DNA from: Streptomyces sp. 8K308
Lineage (GTDB): Bacteria > Actinomycetota > Actinomycetes > Streptomycetales > Streptomycetaceae
NCBI RefSeq assembly: GCF_004348315.1
Contig: NZ_SMKC01000007.1
Span: 1-64,000 of the forward strand
Direction: 5' to 3'
DNA: 64,000 bases
Of this stretch, positions 1 through 7,422 are shown one piece after another (within the stretch, counting starts at the first letter, position 1; every line of letters starts with the position of its first letter). A program made the position numbers and the translations under genes. The notes beneath the pieces are model-generated. The model made no database searches. It saw only the letters and a list, made by a program, of their open reading frames with translations, and was not told where the DNA came from.

Positions 1-630
1 GCCGGCCACGGCGTAACCGCCACCGCCACCGCCGGCGACCGCGCCACCACCACCGGCCGAACCACCGCTTGCGGCGCCACCCGCGGCGGCCGCCGAGAAG
101 GTGTCGCCACCCGCGCCGCCCTCGGGCGCCGCCGGCGGCTCCGCACCGATGACGCGGGCGAACTCCTCGCCCAACGCCTCCAGTTCGGCTTCGGCCTGCT
201 GCCGCAACGCCTCCCGCCGGTCCTCAGCGACCTCGTTGGTGCGGATCACGCCCATACCGACGTCGATCTGCTTGATCCGCTCTTCCTCCCAGGCGTTGAC
301 CTCGGAGAACTCGACGTCCAACTCGACGGCGCGCTCAGTCGCCTGAGCCGAACGCTCACCGGCCCGCGACAGCTGGTCCGCGATCTGCTGGGCCACGGCC
401 CCCGCGCCCTCGGCCCAGCCGCTGACGGCGGTCATCCGGTCCGCGAGCTCGAGCAGACCGACGCCCTCCTGGGCCTCGGCCTCGCTCGCGGTGCCGGACA
501 ACGCGCCGCTCTCCGCCCCGGCCGCCCTGGCCAGAGCCATCCACGCACCCGCCGCCGCCTGCATGTGGAAGTAGCGGGCGCTCATGATGTCCCTGATGGA
601 CTTGTAGAAGGCTGCCTCAGCACCTGGCAC
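1..630 (-). CDS. ESX/WXG-associated protein with Gly/Ala-rich tail (partial, C-terminus beyond window)
   Basis: The frame is open for at least 210 codons and runs off the left edge, so the C-terminus is missing. The start is taken as the GTG at 630, with a GGCAGG-type ribosome site upstream and an in-frame TGA just before it; an internal ATG at 585 is the alternative. The first ~120 residues are helical, Ala/Glu-rich and without membrane segments. After ~residue 150 the protein becomes a Gly/Ala low-complexity tail. It heads away from three small WXG100-like genes in the same orientation, which suggests an ESX (type VII) secretion partner or substrate. I do not recognise a named family; the role comes from context only. 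Confidence 0.6.
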   Translation of the reverse strand, partial: MPGAEAAFYKSIRDIMSARYFHMQAAAGAWMALARAAGAESGALSGTASEAEAQEGVGLLELADRMTAVSGWAEGAGAVAQQIADQLSRAGERSAQATERAVELDVEFSEVNAWEEERIKQIDVGMGVIRTNEVAEDRREALRQQAEAELEALGEEFARVIGAEPPAAPEGGAGGDTFSAAAAGGAASGGSAGGGGAVAGGGGGGYAVAG

Positions 631-636
631 GTGCGA

Positions 637-1032
637 TCACCTGCCCGGAATGGTCAGAGTGGACCGGCGGTACTCACGTGGCCGGGTCTGGTGGCGTTCC
701 TCCATGCGGTCGTCGAAGCTGGTGACGTCCTTGAGCTGGACCTTCCCCAACTCGACCTCGGCCGCCTCGTCGGTGTCCTCACCGATGCCGGCCGCCTGGG
801 CGGCGCTGACGCGGATGTCATCCACGGTGCGCCCGCTCCGCTCCAACTCACGGAGCATGGCGCGGGCCGCGGTCTCGAGCGCCGCGGACGCCTTCGCCGC
901 GTTCGGCACGTCGCCGAACATCGTGACGTCGGAGGCGATCTGCGCGAAACTGGTCCGCATCGCCGCGAGCCCGTCGCGATCCGCGGCACCTCTCTCGGCG
1001 CCGTTGAGGGCGCCGATGTTCATGATCGTCAT
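637..1032 (-). CDS. Small ESX/WXG100-like protein
   Basis: 131 residues. The start is the ATG at 1032 (MTIMNIGALN); a longer in-frame extension upstream has the composition of antisense sequence and was rejected. The protein is soluble and mostly helical (AAKASAALETAARAML, ELERSGRTVDDIRV), with no signal peptide and no membrane segment, as in type VII secretion partner proteins. It lies 6 bp from the upstream start of the neighbouring gene and 28 bp from the WXG-like gene before it, so it is almost certainly co-transcribed. Family membership is inferred from size, helical pattern and context. Confidence 0.7.
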   Translation of the reverse strand: MTIMNIGALNGAERGAADRDGLAAMRTSFAQIASDVTMFGDVPNAAKASAALETAARAMLRELERSGRTVDDIRVSAAQAAGIGEDTDEAAEVELGKVQLKDVTSFDDRMEERHQTRPREYRRSTLTIPGR

Positions 1033-1060
1033 GATGCCCCGTTTCCCCGTGGTGGGTCCG

Positions 1061-1372
1061 TCAGGCCCCGCCCCTGGCGGCACGCACCATCGCGGCGCCA
1101 CCCTCGATGCCGATGTTCTGGACGTTGCGCACGGCCGTGTTCTGCGCGATGACACTGTCGTCGAACCCGGTGGCCTCGCGCCGGAATATCTGGTCGCGCT
1201 CCTCGAGCACGCCGCCGACCTGGCGGTCGACCTGGCCCGCCTCGATCAGGCCGAGCAGCTGGGCACGGACGTTGTCCCAGATCCCGATGTACCGCTCCTG
1301 CTGGCCGGTGGTCTGGGTCTGGATCGCGTCCAGGTTCTCACTGCGGAACTGGATCAGGCCGTCGTTCGGCAT
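1061..1372 (-). CDS. WXG100-like protein
   Basis: 103 residues, the typical length of ESAT-6/WXG100 proteins, which form helical hairpins and are exported by or pair with ESX systems. The middle carries a Trp-centred turn (YIGIWDNVRAQLLG, about residues 28-41) between two helices, fitting a WXG-type hairpin although the strict W-x-G triplet is degenerate. It starts with ATG at 1372. It is the second gene of the four-gene minus-strand run, with no ESX ATPase in view. No toxin domain is present. Confidence 0.72.
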   Translation of the reverse strand: MPNDGLIQFRSENLDAIQTQTTGQQERYIGIWDNVRAQLLGLIEAGQVDRQVGGVLEERDQIFRREATGFDDSVIAQNTAVRNVQNIGIEGGAAMVRAARGGA

Positions 1373-1421
1373 GACAACTCCTTGTGTTCTCTTGCTTGGT
1401 GGGTTGTGGTCCGGCCGACGG

Positions 1422-1751
1422 TCAGATCGCCGCGGAGATCCGCGGGTCGTAGACGGTCACCTGGTTCACGGCGCCCTCGGCGTCCGCGTCGGTCTCGCGA
1501 CCGGTGTTCGAGGTCAGGCCCAGGTCCTGGGCGAGACCGTTCAGCGCCTCCGCGAGCGCCTGGCCGGCCCGGCCGAGCCCCTCGTAGGTCTCCATGCCGC
1601 GCGCGGTGCCGGAACCGTTGTAGGCGGCCCCGAAGTTGGCGGCGTGGCCGCCGATGCCCGCCGACACCTCGGCCATGTCGGAGAACGCATCGTTGATGAT
1701 GCCCATGACGCGGTCCACCTCTTCAGGGGACAGCTTGACTTCTTCGAACAT
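1422..1751 (-). CDS. WXG100-like protein, first gene of the run
   Basis: 109 residues starting at ATG 1751. Two amphipathic helices flank a Gly-rich turn (GIGGHAANFGAAYNGSG, about residues 32-48), as in WXG100-type partner proteins. It is the most upstream gene of the four-gene minus-strand cluster, 49 bp before the next start, so the promoter should lie in the 1752-2502 intergenic stretch. Its C-terminal 25 residues look disordered, a place where ESX substrates often carry export signals. Function is inferred from size and context. Confidence 0.7.
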   Translation of the reverse strand: MFEEVKLSPEEVDRVMGIINDAFSDMAEVSAGIGGHAANFGAAYNGSGTARGMETYEGLGRAGQALAEALNGLAQDLGLTSNTGRETDADAEGAVNQVTVYDPRISAAI

Positions 1752-2502
1752 CGTTCCTCACTCTCGCACTCTGCTGGTCGGGCAGCGCGATGCCATAACG
1801 CGTGAGGCACACGCCCCCGCATGCCTCGCCCATGATCCGCCAGCGGCGGTAAGGGCACACCAAAAATCACGTATCAGTTGTGTAGCAAACAGCCGAACGC
1901 CGCACGTCGACGCCACAACTCCGGGCACCCTGCGGCGGCTTGGTCGATGTGTTGGCCGTGACACACCACCTGCGCGCATACGGTAGCGCCTACGGCTCGT
2001 AGGCTACCTCAGAGGAAGCTCAAGCCTCAGCAAAAGCTCAACTACCCTCTGTCAGTGGGTTGCACACGCACACTGCCGCGAACGGCCCTGCGACTCCCCT
2101 CCGTTGCTGGCCGACTCCGCCGCGCAGCCACGCCGTCAGGATTTCCTCCACGCTCTCACCGTTCGGGCGTCGACACGGGCAGAGGTATACCCCCCCGCGG
2201 GTCTGGCGTCCCGCCTTCAGACGGCCCCGGGGTTCGGGCCACCAGGTCGAACTACCCCGTGCCAGTCGCGACCAAGGCCAGGCCAACGATCGACTCGCCC
2301 CCGTCGGCCAACACCGCCGCCAGATCGGCCGCGACATGGCCTGGATCGCGCTCCGTACCGTGGGCGGCTCACCTCATGGTGCACTGCGGCGCTCGGACTG
2401 ATACAGGTATACGTCCATCCGTCGCGCGGCGGATCGTTTCGGCGGTAAGCGGAAGCCTCTGCCATACGGGCCGTCGTGATCTCCTCTTGAAAAGGTGTGT
2501 GG
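1752..2502. other. Intergenic stretch without a convincing gene
   Basis: About 750 bp between the divergent WXG-like run and the nuclease gene. All six frames contain open stretches, but each is rich in Arg/Pro/Ser in the manner of non-coding GC-rich DNA. One minus-strand frame (about 2245-2360) gives a short protein-like stretch (PGHVAADLAAVLADGGESIV) with no start codon and an early stop; it could be gene debris. AT-richer patches near 1860-1890 and 2480-2500 are the likeliest promoter areas for the two flanking transcripts. Confidence 0.4.
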
Positions 2503-3522
2503 GTGCGCGTCCTCATATCCCCGTCATATGGAAGTTCCGGAAGCCGGCGTCATTGGGCTGACACGGTCGAGCGCGAAATCGAGTTCGCCAGGCCTCAATA
2601 TGCCACGCTGCTTACGCCAGACCAGCGGGACCTGCTGTCAATGCTGCACCCAGAGGGCAGCGCCCGCTTCTGGGGCGCCACCGAAAGTCACGACAAGAAG
2701 ATGGCTGATGTGGCCAGGGGGGACATAGTTCTGTTCACTGGGCAGAACATGGTCCGGGCAGTGGGTGAGGTCGGCGCCATCTTCCGCAACAGCGCCTTTG
2801 CCGACGAGCTGTGGCCGCCGCAGCCCGGGGAGACGAGCTGGCGTACCGTGTACAGCCTGCTGGATCTTTCTCCCGTGGAATACCCATATGACCGCCTGAA
2901 CGCCACACTCGGCTATCGGCCTGCTCATAACTTCCCCGGCCAGATGGTAGTGAGGGGTGACAAGGCTCGGGCGGTGCTCGAGGAGTTCATGATCACGTCG
3001 GGCACCGAATTGAGTTCTATCGAGGCATCATCCCCGTCAGACGTCGTAGCCTGGGATGCGGTCAGACTTGCCGCACTAGAGGAAAAACGCACCCATACTG
3101 CCACCTTCGAACGCACGCGCCGTCTCGTAATCGTAGAGCGCCGCGAGTCGGAGCTGGTCAGCGAATTCAAGCAGTATCTCTCCGCTCAGGGACGGAAAGC
3201 AGAACGCTTTTACTGCCCTGCGGGGATTACGGACATATACCTTGACGATCCGGTCGATGCCGAGCTGATAGAGGCCAAGAGCAAGCCCACCCACTACCAC
3301 ATACGTCAAGCTCTCGGGCAGTTGTTGGACTATGCGCCGCACTGCCCACATCCAGTACGAAGGCTCACCGGGCTGTTCCCGAACGTACCGGCGATCAGCG
3401 ACATACAGCTACTGCACCGCTACGGAATCGACGTCATACACCGGAAGGTCCCTGGGGTCTTTCAGCGCCTCTCCGCCCCGGACGAACGGCGGAACCTGAT
3501 GCGACAGGTCTGGTCGAGGTAG
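2503..3522 (+). CDS. Putative modified-DNA restriction nuclease: EVE/PUA-like N-domain plus RecB-like PD-(D/E)XK C-domain
   Basis: 339 residues. I chose GTG 2503 because AAGG lies 7 nt upstream; GTG 2497 is in frame but too close to that site. Residues ~17-155 look like an EVE/PUA-type base-reading domain: RRHWADTV start, FWGAT strand, then ARGDIVLFTG and VRAVGEVG. Residues ~205-320 look like a RecB-type PD-(D/E)XK nuclease: Glu216 helix, Asp244 in GITDIYL, E-A-K at 257-259 in ELIEAKSK, and a QxxxY helix (Q273-Y277 in QALGQLLDY). EVE domains fused to nucleases are known in modification-dependent restriction. Domain calls come from motif reading only. It stands alone, with no methylase next to it. 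Confidence 0.72.
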   Translation: MRVLISPSYGSSGSRRHWADTVEREIEFARPQYATLLTPDQRDLLSMLHPEGSARFWGATESHDKKMADVARGDIVLFTGQNMVRAVGEVGAIFRNSAFADELWPPQPGETSWRTVYSLLDLSPVEYPYDRLNATLGYRPAHNFPGQMVVRGDKARAVLEEFMITSGTELSSIEASSPSDVVAWDAVRLAALEEKRTHTATFERTRRLVIVERRESELVSEFKQYLSAQGRKAERFYCPAGITDIYLDDPVDAELIEAKSKPTHYHIRQALGQLLDYAPHCPHPVRRLTGLFPNVPAISDIQLLHRYGIDVIHRKVPGVFQRLSAPDERRNLMRQVWSR

Positions 3523-3555
3523 GACATACGCTGAGTGCCGCTGACGAGTTCAGAT

Positions 3556-3572
3556 CCGGGACTCCGTCCCGG
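3556..3572 (+). terminator. Hairpin after the nuclease gene
   Basis: A perfect inverted repeat, CCGGGAC-TCC-GTCCCGG (7-bp stem, 3-nt loop), sits 33 bp after the nuclease stop and before the convergent DUF397 gene. There is no clear T tract, so termination is possible but unproven. Confidence 0.4.
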
Positions 3573-3656
3573 TCCCCTCGGTCAGCCGGGGCCACCGCGG
3601 CAGGCGTGACGCGGCGGCCCGCACAGGCGCGCGGGCCGTTCCGTGAACCATGGACG

Positions 3657-3866
3657 TCAACCGCCCAGCGCGCCGCCCTTCACAGCTGAGACGAACGACG
3701 ACCAGCCGCACGCAGCGAACGCGAGCACCGGGCCGTGTGAGTCCTTGCTGTCCCGCACGGGGACGACGGTGGGGATGCCGTCGGCGACTTCAACGCATTG
3801 GCCGCCGTCTTGATTGCTGTAACTACTCTTGCGCCATGTCACGGCGGTCAGGTCGAGGGATCGCAC
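3657..3866 (-). CDS. DUF397 domain protein
   Basis: 69 residues. The sequence WRKSSYSNQDGGQCVEVAD near the N-terminus and the later VPVRDSKDSHGPVLAF are the hallmarks of DUF397 proteins, which are abundant in Streptomyces and nearly always lie directly after an Scr1-type helix-turn-helix regulator. That is the arrangement here: its start overlaps the end of the upstream regulator by 19 bp, so translation is probably coupled. DUF397 proteins are thought to act with the regulator, sometimes in toxin-antitoxin-like pairs; no activity is visible from the sequence itself. Confidence 0.92.
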   Translation of the reverse strand: MRSLDLTAVTWRKSSYSNQDGGQCVEVADGIPTVVPVRDSKDSHGPVLAFAACGWSSFVSAVKGGALGG

Positions 3867-4690
3867 GGTACTTCCTCCGGTATGCGCAGAAGGAACTTCT
3901 GCGACTCGGCCGGTGACAGCGCCAGGTCGCGCGGGGAATCGTACGTGTGAAGCATGCGTGCCACCGAGGCGGCTTCCTCGATGATGTCGCCCCGATAGCC
4001 GTTCTCGACGTAGGCCACCGTACGCCCGTCTGGGAGACGAAGGAACATCAAGTCAGCGTTGGAGAAGCCGTGCAGGCCCGCCTTGAACGGAAGGACGTGT
4101 ACGGCCACATCCGCCCGCTCCCCCATCCCCACCAGGTGCTGAAGCTGCGCCCGCCACTCCCCCGCGTCCCGCAGCGGTGTCCGCAGCACCGTCTCGGACA
4201 GAATGGTTCTGAACGGCGGCGCGTCGTCGCCTTCCAGCAGGTCCCGCCGCCCCATCCGCGCCTCGACTTGCTGATCCAGTTCCTCCCCCTTGAGGCCACC
4301 AGAGGCCAGTAGCTCCCGTGCGTATCCCGGCGTTTGGAGGAGTCCGGGGAGCAGGCTCACCGCGTAGTGCCACAGGCTCGTCGCCTGCTCTTCCAACGCC
4401 ATGTAGTGCCGGTACTGCTCACGAAACTGGGACTTGTCGCTGACGGCCAACTCCCACAGTGCCAGCAACAGCCCCGGCGTCCCGTAGTACACGTCGAGCG
4501 CCTGGACGACCTCCGGGCCGCCCAGCGTCTCGCCCTTCTCCATCTTGCCGAACAGCGACCAGTCCCAGCCCAGCCGTTCGCCGAGCCGGCGCAGACTGTC
4601 GCCGCGCTCGGCCCGCAGGCGGCGCAACTCTCCCGCGAAGCGTACGCGTGGTTCTCGGCTGCGACCCATGATCACTCGTCTCGTCGGCAT
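3848..4690 (-). CDS. Scr1-family helix-turn-helix transcriptional regulator
   Basis: 280 residues from ATG 4690, chosen because AAGG lies 5 nt upstream. ATG 4669 (MGRSREPRV) is an in-frame alternative. Residues ~15-65 form an XRE-type HTH (ELRRLRAERGDSLRRLGERL, then WSLFGKMEKGE). The rest is the Scr1/DUF5753 domain, with the diagnostic LLPGLLQTPGYARELL and a C-terminal VAYVENGYRGDII block. These DNA-binding regulators partner with the DUF397 protein encoded just downstream. The two small genes on the opposite strand are divergent, so autoregulation from the 4691-4870 gap is likely. Confidence 0.92.
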   Translation of the reverse strand: MPTRRVIMGRSREPRVRFAGELRRLRAERGDSLRRLGERLGWDWSLFGKMEKGETLGGPEVVQALDVYYGTPGLLLALWELAVSDKSQFREQYRHYMALEEQATSLWHYAVSLLPGLLQTPGYARELLASGGLKGEELDQQVEARMGRRDLLEGDDAPPFRTILSETVLRTPLRDAGEWRAQLQHLVGMGERADVAVHVLPFKAGLHGFSNADLMFLRLPDGRTVAYVENGYRGDIIEEAASVARMLHTYDSPRDLALSPAESQKFLLRIPEEVPCDPST

Positions 4691-4870
4691 GAGCACCTTG
4701 CGTGGAACGTGTGGAACGTGTCCTGTCCGCCCGGGAAGCCCAGCCCCGCCCTCCGACGTGCCCACCCCACCGCGGACGCATTCTCGTAATGGCTCCGTCG
4801 CGCACGGTACGTGGACCGCACCGCCGGAGCCGGGAAACCGCGTGAGTGCACCCGAAGGAGTGAGCGAATC

Positions 4871-5143
4871 ATGACGGTACGGGATGATCACGACAGTACG
4901 TCAGACCGGTCCGTAACGGCCAAGGTCACGGAGGCGATCGAGGCCCGCGACGTTCTCGCGGACGCGCTCCGCCGGGCCGGGATCCAGCTCTCGGCGATGG
5001 ACATCCGTCGCGCCTGGCCCGGCACCGCCCTCGCCGAGACCGGCGAGAAGGCCACCCGCTACGCCTTCGTCCAGCTCGGCTTCTGCTCCGCCCCGGTCGC
5101 TCTCGCCCTCGCCGCCGTGATCACGAAGGGCACGGAGCGGTGA
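4871..5143 (+). CDS. Hypothetical protein, companion of the Scr1 regulator
   Basis: 90 residues. ATG 4871 follows a strong GAAGGAG site. The protein has a short charged helix (AIEARDVLADALRRAG), a hydrophilic middle, and one hydrophobic C-terminal stretch (APVALALAAVITKG). No known domain was recognised. Small proteins of this kind often sit divergent from Scr1 regulators in Streptomyces. Its stop overlaps the start of the next gene by 4 nt (GTGA), so the two form a translationally coupled pair. Function unknown. Confidence 0.7.
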   Translation: MTVRDDHDSTSDRSVTAKVTEAIEARDVLADALRRAGIQLSAMDIRRAWPGTALAETGEKATRYAFVQLGFCSAPVALALAAVITKGTER

Positions 5144-5382
5144 CCGACCAGAGCGACGCGCCACCCCAGGAACCGATCATCGGCGCGACCGTCCACCACA
5201 CGCCGCTCGACCGGGTCGGCGTCGTCATGGGACACGTCGGTCCCTGCTATCAGCTCCGACCGCTGGGAGGCGGACGCGAGTGGGATGCCTCCCCCGACAC
5301 CATCTGGCCGATAAGCCCGAAGGAAGTGCTGCACGCCCGCCTCGCGGTGGTGAACGCCCGCAGCCGGAAGCCGCTCCGTTGA
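5140..5382 (+). CDS. Hypothetical protein
   Basis: 80 residues starting with GTG 5140, inside the stop of the previous gene. The fold looks like a small all-beta domain (IIGATVHHTP, RVGVVMGHVGPCYQLRPLGG). The sequence is soluble, with no signal peptide. Proteins of this type are common in Streptomyces next to Scr1/DUF397 loci; I know of no assigned role. The 77-bp gap before the AAA ATPase leaves open whether it belongs to the same transcript. Confidence 0.65.
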   Translation: MTDQSDAPPQEPIIGATVHHTPLDRVGVVMGHVGPCYQLRPLGGGREWDASPDTIWPISPKEVLHARLAVVNARSRKPLR

Positions 5383-5459
5383 GTAACGCTGACGCGGTGC
5401 GTTTCCGCCAAGAACCCCCAGCGACGGCGCCGGCGCCGGCGCCCAGTAGTCTCTTGCCC

Positions 5460-6680
5460 ATGTCGGCACGCCTGCTCCGCCTCGACGTGGAGAACTTTCG
5501 GAGTTTGCGAGACGTCAGCATTCCGCTTGGCGACCTCACTGTGCTCGTCGGCCCGAACGGCGTCGGTAAGACGAACGTCCTGGAGGTCTTCCGCTTTCTC
5601 GCGGATATCATCCGCACCGACCTCCAGCCAGCGCTCGAGTCACGTGGAGGGTTCGACGAGGTTGCCTTCTGGGGGGGCGAGAAGCCTCCCAGCTCCCTGA
5701 AGATCGGACTGACGGCAACCTGGACCACCAACGCAACGGTCAGCGCCCCCGACAACTACGAGCTCACGATCCGACGGCGAGCACTCGACGGCGAGCGCCG
5801 GCACCAGGGCCGGTACATCGTCTTCCGCCAGGAGAAGTTCGTGTTCAAACGCACCCGTGGGCGAGGGCGGCGGATCACCGTCTCCGGTCAGCAGGCGACG
5901 GTCACAGACACGCAGGGTGAGAAGAAGACGCGACAGAGCAACATCGGCATCAACAAGCTGAGCAGTGGCCTCTCCACGCTGCCCCGGCTCGCAAGGACCG
6001 AAGGGGGCGCGGAGGTCACCAGCGTCGCGCGGCGCCTGTCGTCCCTGCGCGTCTTCGACGTGGACGTCAACGCCGCCCGGCGGCCCTCACGTTACTTCCC
6101 TACAAACAACGCTCTCGCACCCGACGCGCGTAATCTGGCTGACTTCCTCTTCGAGCTCAGGCAAGACGACGACGTATGGAGCCGCCTCCTGGCGGACGCC
6201 CGCTCCGTGCTTCCGCAACTGGAAGACGTCGAGTTCACGATGGCCGTCGGCTCTACTGACGAGATCACGGTCATGCTCCGTGAGCGCGGGCTGCGCCGCC
6301 CCACGCCACTAGCGGATGCCTCCTACGGCACGGTACGTCTGCTCGGTCTGCTCGCGTTGCTCTACGACCCGAACCCAGCCGCGCTGACGTGCGTGGAGGA
6401 GATCGACCACGGGCTCCATCCACAGGCCCTGGAACTGCTGGTCGAGCGGTTGCGGGAGGCCAGCGCCCGAAGCCAGTTCCTGGTGGCCACCCACTCGCCG
6501 GCTCTTGCGGATCGGCTCCGCCCTGATGAACTGGTCATCTGCGAACGTGACGAGTCGGGCGCGTCCCACATTCCCGCCCTCACGCGGGAACAGATCGAGG
6601 AGATCGTGGAGGAGAGCGAGGACCTGCCGCTGGGTGAGCTGTGGTTCTCCGGCGTGCTCGGGGGCGGCATTGAGCGGTAA
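5460..6680 (+). CDS. AAA family ATPase (SMC/OLD-like ABC-type fold), probable defence component
   Basis: 406 residues from ATG 5460. The N-terminus reads RLDVENFRSLRDVSIPLGDL followed by Walker A GPNGVGKT at ~31-38, the classic start of RecF/OLD-type ABC ATPases. Near the C-terminus are a Walker B-like TCVEEIDHGLHP (~310-321) and the ATHSP switch (~344-348). These ATPases sense or clamp nucleic acids and usually act with a nuclease. The next gene overlaps it and carries TOPRIM-like acidic motifs, so the pair resembles a split OLD or PARIS-type abortive infection system. The ATPase call is firm; the defence role is inferred. Confidence 0.9.
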   Translation: MSARLLRLDVENFRSLRDVSIPLGDLTVLVGPNGVGKTNVLEVFRFLADIIRTDLQPALESRGGFDEVAFWGGEKPPSSLKIGLTATWTTNATVSAPDNYELTIRRRALDGERRHQGRYIVFRQEKFVFKRTRGRGRRITVSGQQATVTDTQGEKKTRQSNIGINKLSSGLSTLPRLARTEGGAEVTSVARRLSSLRVFDVDVNAARRPSRYFPTNNALAPDARNLADFLFELRQDDDVWSRLLADARSVLPQLEDVEFTMAVGSTDEITVMLRERGLRRPTPLADASYGTVRLLGLLALLYDPNPAALTCVEEIDHGLHPQALELLVERLREASARSQFLVATHSPALADRLRPDELVICERDESGASHIPALTREQIEEIVEESEDLPLGELWFSGVLGGGIER

Positions 6681-7326
6681 GGCCAAGGTCGCGAAAGCGC
6701 CTGCGGGGAAGTCTGTTATCGTCATCGCCGGGGAGGACAGCAACGACTGCCGAGCTCTGGAAATCCTCATCCGGGAGCTACAGCCCAGCCTCAAGAGCAA
6801 ACTCGTCCGCATCAGCGATCCTGTCAGGCTGAAGACGGCTACCGAAGGCAATCTCAGTCAGCGCATACGCACGATCGTCAACAAGGCGAAGGCGCGGGCC
6901 GCCCGTGACCGTGCCCGACTGTCGGGAATCATCCTCCATGAGGATCTGGACGCTCCCACGGGTCCGCACTACTCGGCCGTCCGCAGCCGTCTGGCCGACG
7001 CACTGGCCAAACACAGCCCCTGCGGCACAGCACTCGCCCTCGCCGCTGAGGAGACAGAGGCGTGGCTGCTCCTTTTCCCTGACGCATTTCCGCATGTGCA
7101 CCCCGGCTGGAGCGTCCCGGCACAGTTACGCGGCAAGGACACCGGAACCATCAAAGGGCCGAAGGAACTACTTAAAAAGAAACTCGGCACTCCCATTTAC
7201 CGTGAGAGCGAGGGTCCAGACATCATGTTGGCGGCCCAGCAGTCCGGGCTGCTCGTGAGCCCGGTCGGGACGAACCAGTCGTACCTGGACTTCGTAGCAG
7301 ATCTCAATGATCTCAGGGTTGGCTGA
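6670..7326 (+). CDS. TOPRIM-like (DUF4276/OLD nuclease-type) partner of the AAA ATPase
   Basis: 218 residues from TTG 6670 (GGGGGCGG upstream, 11-nt overlap with the ATPase gene); GTG 6634 is an in-frame alternative. The order of acidic motifs fits a TOPRIM fold: Glu22 in VIVIAGEDSND, an E/D-rich HEDLDA at ~90-95, then AAEETEAWLL at ~126-134. TOPRIM domains bind metal and cut nucleic acid in OLD nucleases and in PARIS AriB. The middle and C-terminal parts (RGKDTGTIKGPKELLKK) match nothing I can name. The overlap implies equimolar expression with the ATPase. Assignment rests on motif spacing only. Confidence 0.72.
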   Translation: MSGKAKVAKAPAGKSVIVIAGEDSNDCRALEILIRELQPSLKSKLVRISDPVRLKTATEGNLSQRIRTIVNKAKARAARDRARLSGIILHEDLDAPTGPHYSAVRSRLADALAKHSPCGTALALAAEETEAWLLLFPDAFPHVHPGWSVPAQLRGKDTGTIKGPKELLKKKLGTPIYRESEGPDIMLAAQQSGLLVSPVGTNQSYLDFVADLNDLRVG

Positions 7327-7422
7327 CATTCCGTCGGAGGCCCCGAAGCCGTGCATACCGAAAGACCCGTCCGTCGAGGCGAGCGTTCAGGACGTCGTAG
7401 CGCCCCTTCCCTCGCCCGTGGA

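Noticed and set aside
2038-2561. Several 70-170-codon open frames in the gap before the nuclease gene
   Set aside because: Arg/Pro/Ser-rich composition in every phase, mutually overlapping, and none has a start with a good ribosome site or a known motif.
3848-5382. Scr1/DUF397 locus as a proven toxin-antitoxin system
   Set aside because: These pairs are very common in Streptomyces, mostly with regulatory or unknown roles. Nothing in this sequence shows toxicity.
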